DNA of 64,000 bases. Origin: Smallanthus sonchifolius (lineage: Eukaryota; Streptophyta; Magnoliopsida; Asterales; Asteraceae). Of the stretch, positions 30,416 through 40,572 are shown piece after piece. Made by a program: the position numbers and the translations under genes. Each line of letters opens with the position of its first letter. Position 1 is the stretch's first letter. The stretch spans positions 16,150,501 to 16,214,500 of the forward strand of contig CM042039.1 in the NCBI GenBank assembly GCA_023525975.1, written 5' to 3'. The notes beneath the pieces were generated by a model. The model was given only the letters and a program-made list of their open reading frames with translations. It had not been told where the DNA came from and ran no database searches.

Positions 30416-32241
30416 TGTAACATCCATGGTTTTCAAGCCATAAATTTTCTTTTTATTATTTAAGCATTTCAAAACCTGTACCTGTCCAACACCTTATGTC
30501 ACATTAATTACTATTCTAACGTGTATCTATTCCAAAGCTCAACCTTGCAATAACATATTGTTTTCCAATATACATGTAACTTATGTATACATATTTATAT
30601 AAGTATATACCTTGTTGTAATTATGAGCTTTAAATCACGTATTAACATCTTTATATATATATATATATATATACATATATATTTAAATATATATATATAG
30701 TTATATAAACCATGTTACATAATTAGTAATATTATAAAAATGGCATTTTCTATACAAAATAGTTTAAAATAAAATAATTAATATTTTATAACCTTTATTA
30801 CAAGTTTTATAAGAACTATTTTATAATAAAATTATAATTTAACTAGTCTTGAATCCTCAATTTGAACCCCCACCTTTTAACTTGAACCTTTGACCTCAAC
30901 TTTGAATTTTGACTTGATAAAGTCAAACATGTATACATTCAAGCATTTCAACACATGAATTCGATCAACCCGGTTTGTTATGGAGTTACCAGGGGTGCGA
31001 AGTCGATTACCGAACTCACCCCGGCCCAATAATCATACCAATTCCATCTAATACGCGGCTGTTTCAAAATTCAAATGGGATTGACTATCCAAGTCAAACC
31101 GTATACAATTACGCCTCAAATCAGGGAATTCGAGCGTACTAAACCCCGTAAATCATGCGAATCGGTCCTATCATGAATGCAGACAATTTACAGGACTCAA
31201 TTCATTATCATTTCATTCAAAATAGACGCGTATTTCGCCTCAACGGCTGTCAAACGCAAACTCCTAATCAAACCCTGCAGATACACGAAAGTAAGTAAAT
31301 TGAACGCACACAAACAATCGCGACACTCTCTTTGTACTCTCCGAACACTCGAATCCACTCGAACTTACGTCTGGAACGCGATCAACCCCGAAGAACTCAA
31401 AACTCGTGGCTCTGGTCGATCTCACCATCTGCGTTACCATTTAAGGTAATAACTCAACCCCCATGTCCGTTTCAATCCACTGAGCAGAAGCCCCATCATT
31501 CTGGGCTCGTGTCTGTGCGCCATCATGGCCAATTTTGGGGCTAGGGTTTGGTTGGGTGGTTGGGGAAGAAAGGTCCTCAGACATGTGTGTTAACACCCGA
31601 CAAATCAAAGAACTGGATAAGTTATTGTACCTAGTCCAGTGGTTTAAGCGCCTGCCCCCTGTGGCAGAGGTCACCGGTTCGACCCGGCCTCTGCCCATTT
31701 ATTTATTTTTTTGTTTTTTGTCAATATACACCTTGTTTTTACACACCCTCACCCATTCATATACATATACTTATGGATTTCCCTTTATAAATCACTTTAT
31801 AAATTCCATAAAACTCAAAATTGTTTTATAAACTTAATTTGTTAAATTTCCCATGAGAAAGAGTTTTATTAACTATGGCAAACCTAATAAGTTTTGATTT
31901 CTTTCATTTAACTAATTAAACAACTAAAGTATGTGAAACCATTAGTTTATAAGTTACAATTAGAGAATAATTGTGACCACCTTTATAAACCCATCCATTT
32001 GTAAAGATTTACACACTTTCATTATAATCTATTTTAAACAATTGAACCACATTTTTATAAATCATTTCTTATATTAGGGTTAAACCTTATTTAAACAAAT
32101 AAAATTTTTCCTAAATATATGGATATATATGTATATTTTCGATATGCTATAATTAAATAAATAAAAAAGAATTAATTTATTTAAATTTATTATTATTTTC
32201 TTCGCATCAAGAATACGTTAGGGTTTAAATTATAATCTTCT

Positions 32242-32279
<38 letters not shown>

Positions 32280-33272
32280 CACTACTTTTGACACACGATT
32301 ATAATAATAAAATAAATAAATAAAAACAATTTATTTATTTAAACCCTAAGACGATTAGATTATACTTTTAGTTTTACATGTTTATTCAAATTCAAGCATC
32401 AACTTACACACTCATTTCCTCGAATTCTGCAAATACATTTGTACAAATCCCCGCACTCAAAAATTCGTTGGGCTCTAGACTTACCTTAGACTTGGTACAA
32501 GATAATAATTCAAAGTCATACACTTTCACTCTAGGGTAACTTGGTGATTTACAAGAAACACTTTTGCTACCTATTGTTCGTGCTATCTACACCATTAATA
32601 CATGTGAGTTTTACATAGCCCCTTTTACACTATTTTACATATTTTGGGGTGAAACATGAATACTATATACAATGATTTGCAAAACGACACAATACAATTC
32701 CACGTTACATTCATGTGTGCAATTTGAGCTTTATGTTTGAGTACTAGGTGTGTTAACTACTTTTGTGTGCAATTTACATGTGCAATCATTAACTATTCAA
32801 GCCGACGGTTAACAATGATAGATGTATTGAGTCTGACAAACCCACCCAGATTGGGGTGATAATTACCGACAACACAATTTGCTTGCTAGTTACAAAGGTT
32901 TGATTGTACTTTGGTTACACAATAGTTGCTCCCCATAAATGCCTTATTTTATCACGTTATGTAAGGATTTGTTTATTCACATCTATATACTATCTATGTA
33001 CAAACCTGTGTATGCTCACCAACTTTTTAGTTGACCATATTTTATTCATGTTTCAGGTGCTATCGTTTGATCAAGGCTTGTTACACATAGGCTTTGGGAC
33101 TTAGTTAATTTTAAATCAAGAACAATTTGTATTTCATTTATGTACTTTGGAATTGGTTTATGTTTTTTTGAATTGAAATGGATTTAATATATTACAATTT
33201 AGTCAACCTTGAGCTCATGAACAGTCTACATGTCCTGCCCCGACGTATTCCGTCATCGGTTGGGGTGTGACA
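30416..33272 (+). repeat. LTR1 of the D compound (5' LTR, 2,857 bp)
   Basis: It starts TGTAACATCCATGG and ends GGTTGGGGTGTGACA. Blocks in order are AT-rich with an (AT)n run, 'GAACCCC' motifs, splice-donor-like AAG|GTAATAAC at 31446, AGAAGCCCCATCATTC, GCTAGGGTTTG, a tRNA-like segment (31632-31686), and AT-rich sequence with a long (AT)n at about 32244-32275. The conserved GATAGATNTATTGAGTCTGA block and the CTCACCAAC…TTTCAGG block end it, with a terminal CCCCGA/TCGGTTGGGG hairpin. Its ORFs (31177, 31332, 31535, 32904) are not genes. Confidence 0.93.
31632..31686 (+). other. tRNA-like A/B-box segment in D LTR1
   Basis: A TAGTCCAGTGGTTTAAGCG A-box match is followed 34 bases later by CCGGTTCGACCCGG (B-box and T-arm-like stem). 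The flanks GGCAGAGG and CCTCTGCC pair, extending the hairpin. It has the appearance of the 3' two thirds of a tRNA, without a proper acceptor stem. Confidence 0.6.
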
Positions 33273-33275
33273 GAT

Positions 33276-33287
33276 TGATATCAGAGC
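33276..33287 (+). promoter_or_regulatory. Primer-binding site of the D compound
   Basis: It reads TGATATCAGAGC (one mismatch to TGGTATCAGAGC), three bases after LTR1. Confidence 0.85.
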
Positions 33288-34043
33288 CTTGGTTATAGGG
33301 AACTAGGTTATTAGACAGTCTTGACCTAGACTATAACCTTAGGACACCCATACAATGCAATGCTACTACATGTTACATGATTAATTCTTGTGTGAATATT
33401 TTTACATGTTCTCCTAAGTAATTTCAATACATGCTACAATACTAAATAGTTTATGTGTCACACTACTTGATAACTCTTGTGCTTACATTCATTATTACCT
33501 ACATGCTACCTATGTGTTTCATTAAGTGCTATCCTAAGTTTAACACATACACACCAAATTCTTCATACACCTTTGAACTCACATACATGATACTATCACC
33601 CTTGTGAACAAAGACTTAAACTATTGGGCCTAATACCCATTAATATTAAACTAAGAAGCCCATCTATCCTCCAAGAAGAAGAAGCCCACTGAAATGCATA
33701 AACCTTACTTTCGGGCCACAAGGCCTAGTCCACGACAATTCTCATCATAACCATGAGTCCAACAATAGTGTTATTAGTACATGATGACTGGAAGAGTGTG
33801 TAGGCCCATGAGGAATTCTGGCCAAAGAAAGACAGGGTACTTAAGTGTGTCCTAGTGACCCACCCCTCTTTCCTGGGAATTCTCCTCAGGGATACACTAC
33901 ATATAGGTCAAGTGTACTCCTAAAATACTATTGTGAAGACTCGGTGTTATGACTAGTCAAACTCTAAACCTATGAGAACTCCTATATTTGATACTCAATA
34001 TTTTATTATCGCTTACAACTTTTCCATTATTTTCATGCTAGGC
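33288..34043 (+). other. D-family leader, noncoding
   Basis: About 750 bp lie between the primer site and the short ORF with no coding signal. It includes 'AAGAAGCCCATCTATCCTCC' and 'GTGTGTAGGCCCATGAGG' blocks that recur in D3 at 63690-63950. They are therefore a conserved part of the family, perhaps involved in packaging (inference). Confidence 0.7.
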
Positions 34044-34639
34044 ATGGACTCCTACTCTCCTTCTTCCCCGGTATACCGTCCCAGAACAGAATCTGATTGG
34101 GAAGAAGACACTGGTCACCCGTGTATCGGTCACCAACACCCGCAGCTGCTATACCAAGGTTTGATGTAAGGGCAGATTGGATTAGGAACACCGGCCCAAG
34201 ACTTAGAACATCTGGATCACCCGCACCCAGGAACCCGTATCAGACACCCCATCTCCACAATCAGTTATCACCCCCACTAAGAGACCCATATCTAATGCCC
34301 GACCCGTACCATCCTAACCCTTGGGTAAGGCATACCACGACACCCACTAGTGTTATGGGAATTCCAACCAATGACATTCACCAATATGTAAGGACCTCAG
34401 AGTTTGAGAGACAAATGATGGATCACGAAATAAGGCACGACTTGCAAGGACAATGAATGGATAGCCTAGCGAATCAATTATGGTACCAAAAGGGTTTAAT
34501 TTCCACCCTCGAAAAAGAAATACTCGAGAATCGCACGGAAGCAGCTAGAGCGGAGGCCAGATCGGCTACCCGAGTGACCATAGCAGTGCTCGTTTTGGTG
34601 ATTATCTACATCTTAGTGGAAAGCTACCTAAGACGTTAG
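34044..34639 (+). pseudogene. Short D-family ORF: proline-rich, coiled-coil, C-terminal membrane anchor
   Basis: I do not recognise this protein. It starts MDSYSPSSPVYRPRTESD at 34044. A shift near 34100-34160 moves to another frame (PAAAIPRFDVRADW…). A Pro/His/Arg-rich stretch runs to RTSEFERQMMDHEIRHDLQ. A single TGA (34454-34456) is followed in the same frame by MDSLANQLWYQKGLISTLEK, an Ala/Glu-rich helix, then the hydrophobic VTIAVLVLVIIYILVESY and a final LRR. The layout suggests a roughly 200-aa cytosolic protein with a tail anchor. It is the only protein-like sequence in the internal region of the element. A chance ORF is unlikely, given its length with only two breaks and the clean domain order. 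Confidence 0.55.
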
Positions 34640-35529
34640 CAGGAATTTCCATTTATTGTCTTTAATTTTTTTGTTTGAGAACCATTTCTTTATGTTTTGA
34701 ATAATGTTCAACATTTCAGCATTTAATAATGAGTTTTATATTACAACTCTAATGTTATTAATCATTGATTTGGGCACAGTGAGTACACATTACACCCGTC
34801 ATATTCAAAATTTTCTCAAGTATCATCTTCTTCATTTACTACAATATAGTACACAACCGGCAATCTTTTTCATAAACAAATCATCCTCTTATTTGATTTA
34901 AACAACCTCGTTATTTTGTTCAAACCAAACGTTTATAAAACTTTTAGATAGTATCAGAAATATAAATTTTCTATAAACATTTTCACCTTGTAAATAAACT
35001 TAATACAACCTATTTTATAAGAGCATTATTCCAAATTAATACATAACTATGACTTTTTTTCGTTAAATTAATTATTTCCAACCTTGGTTAAATTAATATA
35101 CAACTACTTGTTTAGCCATTGTAAATCATGGTTTAAATTATTTAATCTTTATTTCTTAAATATTTTTATAAAAAAGCTTTCGTATAATCATCCATTTACT
35201 TAATTCAACCCATTACTGTCACCCTCCTATTCATCTACGAACAATTTCTAGCTTACAAACAAAATCAGTTATTCATAAAGACATTACTCAGGATATTTTC
35301 AGAACCTTCTCGTTATCTTGCACTTTCAGTAATGTATGAGTATACTTACCACTTCAAGAGATGACCCATTTCGCGTAGACGTTAACCCTCCCTACAAACC
35401 CCAACGAGATTTAAAAAGCTACAACCTAACTACCCACATTATACATGAACTCCAAACAACACGCTTGTCCGCAACACTCGATCACATACAAAACTCATTA
35501 GTATACGTCACACACGAAAATCAATAACT

Positions 35530-36060
35530 TATGTATGCATGTTCACAAGATACACAACACGATCACATGATACATGAAACTAGTCGATTTGCAAATCACA
35601 ATTTACTAGATTGATCACATAACACATGAAACCTGTTTAATTGCAATACACATGCTACTGGATTGAACCCATAATACATGAAAATTGGTTGTTTGCAATA
35701 TACATGATACATAACAATTGTTTGTTTGATACATAATAATAGATTAACCACATTAAACATGAAACTCATTTGGTTACAAAGTACATGATACTAAATTGTG
35801 CACATTATACAATATACATAATACTAAATTGTTTATATTACACATGAAAGTTTATTTGTTTACAAACTACATGGTACTAAGTTGTTAACGTCATACATTA
35901 AATTCATCTCTTACCTATACATGATGTTAAAATTATTCACGTTACACATGAAACCTATTTGATTACAAGCTACATGACACTAGATCATACATGAAACTTG
36001 TGTGTTTACACTATATACGAAACTAAGTTGCTTACAATCGTTGTAATTGATTGATCACAT
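35530..36060 (+). repeat. Degenerate tandem repeat with about 60-bp period
   Basis: Units of the type 'ACATGAAACTNGTTTGNTTACAA' and 'TACATGATACTAGATTG' alternate about nine times. The spacing is uneven and the copies are diverged. Nothing is encoded. Confidence 0.6.
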
Positions 36061-36124
36061 CATACACAAAGAATGGTCACACACTTTTGTTCACCAAAGT
36101 TGAAAACCATAACACATTAAAGCT

Positions 36125-36216
36125 ACTCGGGGTTTGACGTATTCTTGTTCAAACACGAGGAAGCTGTAACACTTTAAAACAACTCGGTGTTTGACGTATT
36201 ATTGTTCAAACACGAG
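36125..36216 (+). repeat. Two consecutive hairpins in a 58-bp direct repeat
   Basis: ACTCGGGGTTTGACG…TTCAAACACGAG and CTCGGTGTTTGA…TCAAACACGAG each fold into a stem of about 11 bp with a short loop (CGTATTNTTGT). The two units are a direct repeat about 58 bp apart. Confidence 0.75.
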
Positions 36217-36866
36217 TAAACTATGGAACTTTAAGTTGTACTACCTTATTTCTCCTTAGTTGCTAACTGACCTGCCTATTAGGGACATAGTTACTTATTA
36301 GCAACTCATATGTGAAAGCAATAGACATGAACTAAGTGAATTTGTTCCCTCTTGCCCTGCACACAATGGAAGGATCTATACGGACCATACAATGATTCGA
36401 GTAATTACGGGTGCACACGTAATTATAAAAAAATCAGCGTATGGGAAACATAGTGAATTCTATCGTGTGTTATGACCTAAAACCTATCGCGATATATAGC
36501 AACGAAACTAATGTGGTATGACAAGGGCATGGTGGATATGCCAATGTTACTTCCTATATATAAGTTCTCTATCATACTATCAGAAGTAGCGTTGTTTGTG
36601 TCGCGTGAAGTTTTTTTTTTCATTTTTTTTTGTTATTTTGACCTAGACTAACGTTTGTGAGATCTTTTACCCACTGACAATTCTTGAGCATATTAGATAA
36701 CATCTTAAACAAACCTTGATCATTTAGTTATCATCGATTCCATTCCAAGTAATACATTTCATCTCTAGAATCCAAGACATTATTCAACAAACTTCCTTCT
36801 TGAGCGCATTTCAAAACTAAATCCACTATCATCATTCGTGCCGGATCTTGAGAAAACAAACCTGGA

Positions 36867-36903
<37 letters not shown>

Positions 36904-37029
36904 TTTATTCAATTGTACTCCTCAAACCGACAGTCAAGGCTCGTTTAAAATCCGAACCCTCGTGTCTTTCCTGATTCAGTAGCACCACTAATCCAATTTC
37001 GGGACGAAATTCCCTCAACATGGGGATAC

Positions 37030-39278
37030 TGTAACATCCATGATTTTTAAGCCATAAATTTTCTTTTTATTATTTAAGAATTTCAAAACCTGTACCTGTC
37101 CAACACCTTATGTCACATTAATTACTATTCTAACGTATATCTATTCCAAAGCTCAACCTTGCAATAACATATTATTTTTCAATATACATGTAACTTATGT
37201 ATACATATTTATATAAGTATATACCTTGTTGTAATTATGAGCTTTAAATCACGTATTAACATCTTTATATATATATATATATACATATATAGATATAAAT
37301 ATATATATATATATATAGTTATATAAACCATGTTACATAATTAGTAATATTATAAAAATGGCATTTTCTATACAAAATAGTTTAAAATAAAATAATTAAT
37401 ATTTTATAACCTTTATTACAAGTTTTATAAGAACTATTTTATAATAAAATTATAATTTAACTAGTCTTGAATCATCAATTTGAACCCCCACCTTTTAACT
37501 TGAACCTTTGACCTCAACTTTGAATTTTGACTTGTTAAAGTCAAACATGTATACATTCAAGCATTTCAACACATGAATTCGATCAACCCGGTTTGTTATG
37601 GAGTTACCAGGGGTGCGAAGTCGATTACCGAACTCACCCCGGCCCAATAATCATACCGATTCCATCTAATACGCGGCCGTTTCGAAATTCAAATGGGATT
37701 GACTATCCAAGTTAAACCGTATACAATTAGGCCACAAATCAGGGAATTCGAGCGTACTAAACCCCGTAAATCACGCGAATCGGTCCTATCATGAATGCAG
37801 ACAATTCATAAGACTCAATTCATTATCATTTCATTCAAAATAGACGCGTATTTCACCTCAACGGCTGTCAAACGCAAACTCCTAATCAAACTCTGCAATT
37901 ACACGAAAGTAAACAAATTGAACGCACATAAATAATCACGACACTCTCTTTGTACTCTCCAAACACTTGAATCCACTCGAAGTTGCGTCTGGAACGCGAT
38001 CAACCCCGAAGAACTCAAAACTCGTGGCTCCGGTCGATCTCACCATATACGTTACCATTTAAGGTAATAACTCAACCCCCATGTCCGTTTCAATCCACTG
38101 AGCAGAAGCCCCATCATTCTGGGCTCGTGGCTGTGCGCCATCATGGCCAATTTTGGGGCTAGGGTTTGGTTGGGTGATTGGGGAAGAAAGGTCCTCAGAC
38201 ATGTTTGTTAACACCCGACAAATCAAAGAACTGGATAAGTTATTGTGCCTAGTCAGTGGTTTAAGCGCCTGCCCCTGTGGCAGAGGTCACCGGTTTAACC
38301 CGGCCTCTGCCCGTTTATTTTTTTTTGTCAATATACTCCTTGTTTTTACACACCCTCACCCATTCATATACATATACTTATGGATTTCCCTTTATAAATC
38401 ACTTTATAAATTCCATAAAACTCATAATTGTTTTATAAACTTAATTTGTTAAATTTCCCATGAGAAAGAGTTTTATTAACTATGGCAAACCTAATAAGTT
38501 TTGATTTCTTTCATTTAACTAATTAAACAAATAAGTATGTGAAACCATTAGTTTATAAGTTACAATTAGAGAATAATTGTGACCACCTTTATAAACCCAT
38601 CCATTTGTAAAGATTTACACACTTTCATTATAATCTATTTTAAACAATTGAACCACATTTTTATAAATCATTTCTTATATTAGGGTTAAACCTTATTGAA
38701 ACATGAATACTATATACACTGATTTGCAAAACGACACAATACAATTCCACGTTACATTCATGTGTGCAATTTGAGCTTTATGTTTGAGTAGTAGGTGTGT
38801 TAATTACTTTTGTGTGCAATTTACATGTGAAATCATTAACTATACAAGCCGACGGTTAACAATGATAGATCTATTGAGTCTGACAAACCCGCCCAGATTG
38901 GGGTGATTGTTACCGACAACACAATTTGCATGCTAGTTACAAAGGTTTGATTGTACTTTGGTTACACAATAGTTGCTCCCCATAAATGCCTTATTTTATC
39001 ATGTTATGTAAGGATTTGTTTTTTCATATCTATATACTATCTATGTACAAACCTGTGTTTGCTCACCAAATTTTTAGTTCACCTTATTTTATTCATGTTT
39101 CAGGTGCTATCGTTTGATCAAGGCTTGCTACACATAGGCTTTGGGACTTAGTTAATTTTAAATCAAGAACAATTTGTATTTCATTTATGTACTTTGGAAT
39201 TGGTTTATGTTTGTTTGAATTGAAATGAATTTAATATATTACAATTTAGTCAACCTTGAGCTCATGAACAGTCTACAT
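37030..39278 (+). repeat. LTR2 of the D compound (internally deleted, 3' end lost)
   Basis: It is nearly identical to LTR1 but lacks about 560 bp corresponding to 32092-32650 (junction at about 38693). It also stops at GTCTACAT, 33 bp before the LTR end. The tRNA-like segment is at 38249-38302 with a damaged B-box (GGTTTAACCC). Confidence 0.9.
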
Positions 39279-39365
39279 TGAAAACTTAAACCCTCGTCTT
39301 TCTCCTAAATTCAGTGACCTCCAACGGTTGGATTTCGGGACGAAATTCCCTCAACTTGGGGATAC
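39279..39365 (+). other. Remnant of a second D internal 3' end with purine tract
   Basis: This 87-bp segment matches the end of the internal region before LTR2: GGATTTCGGGACGAAATTCC, then CAACTTGGGGATAC. It shows that LTR3 once had its own internal region. Confidence 0.85.
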
Positions 39366-40212
39366 TGTAATATCCATGATTTTTCGGCCGTAAATTTTTA
39401 TTTATATGATAATAACATATTTAATTTCATTCTAGTTCAGTACATTATAAATCCTTAATCGTGATTTCAAGCATTTCAAATTCAAAATTCCAATCTATGC
39501 AATTACATATCATTTTTTTTCTCTCTCTCTTTACTAAATTTATATATATATATATATATACATATATAACATATGTAAATATACATGTTCATACTTTGTT
39601 ATAATAAATATATCAAAAATAAAACCCATGAGTTTTAGTTATGTATTTACATCTTTTAATATATATACATGTATTTGTTTATAAATATAAACATATGTAT
39701 ATTTTACTATATTAAAGAAACCATTTATACAATTTCTAAGTTTATAAAAATGGAACTCTTCCTTATAAATAATTTAATTAAAACAAATAATGAGTAAGTT
39801 TTTATAAATGTTATAGAAACAATTTTCGTAAATAAATATCAAAAGAATTAGAATTGAACCCACTTTTTCATTTCCATTGAACCCCTATTATTGCATTTGG
39901 ACCCTCATTGAACCCCCTCTTTTTCAATTTTGAACTCTGAAACATTTTCAAACCAATTTTGACTTGAAAGAAGTCAAACCCGCGCCTAACTCTCTAATTC
40001 CTGTGATTTCGGGATTCAAATCTTCCCCAATCAAATTCTAAACTGTTTGTGATCATTTGGAAACTTGTAATCAATCTAATTGATTGAGAAATTAAAAGTT
40101 TTAAAACCTTTTTTTTTATATTCTCGGTCGTGAGTTTCAAAACCCACATATCAAGTCCTCAAACCCACTAATCTCGTCCATTCAAACCTGTAACGCATGC
40201 ATAATCGTACCC

Positions 40213-40219
40213 TATATAA
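40213..40219 (+). promoter_or_regulatory. TATA box in D LTR3
   Basis: CCCTATATAAGC stands in a less AT-rich region, about 120 bp upstream of the donor-like site at 40340. It is a plausible core promoter of the LTR. Confidence 0.6.
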
Positions 40220-40515
40220 GCTTCTATCGATTTACAACTGAAAGCAGCCTAAAAAATCGGTCCTTTTCCTCCTCCCCATCGCGATCGGCTGTGGTAACTT
40301 GTCTCACGTCATTTTGCAGCAAAACGAGTGTAATTCCAGGTAAAAATCATACCTCTCTGCTCGATTTTAACATTTGATCAGAAGCCCTCTGTTTAAGAAC
40401 ACGATTTGTTGGTGGAATTGGGACTAGGGTTTCAAGATAATGAATTTGGGGAAGAAAGGTGTTTGGGACTGGTTAATAAAAACAATGAAATCATGTTCCT
40501 TACCAAGGCAAACGC

Positions 40516-40572
40516 CCAGATCTACTGGTTAAGTTCCTTCCCTCACACAACTGTGGTCGCGGGTTCGAATCC
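40516..40572 (+). other. tRNA-like A/B-box segment in D LTR3
   Basis: CCAGATCTACTGGTTAAG is followed by GCGGGTTCGAATCC, a perfect match to the B-box consensus GGTTCGANNCC. Confidence 0.6.

Larger units (their letters stand above)
34640..37029 (+). other. D-family 3' internal region, noncoding, with purine tract
   Basis: It is AT-rich with no domain. Degenerate 'CATGAAAC…' repeats span 35530-36060, paired hairpins 36125-36216, and a (TTA)n run 36868-36901. It ends with the conserved TTTCGGGACGAAATTCCCTC and ATGGGGATAC (purine-rich priming tract, 37020-37029), directly before LTR2. Confidence 0.8.

Noticed and set aside
31535..31831. ORFs in D LTRs (31177, 31332, 31535, 32904, 38153, 38951) shared by two LTRs
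   Set aside because: Shared because LTRs are repeats; they cross the tRNA-like segment and AT-rich sequence and show no domain.
36868..36901. (TTA)n run and the several (AT)n runs (about 3189, 30653, 32244, 37267, 39540, 48897, 61671)
   Set aside because: Simple sequence repeats, common in plant LTRs; useful as markers but nothing unusual.
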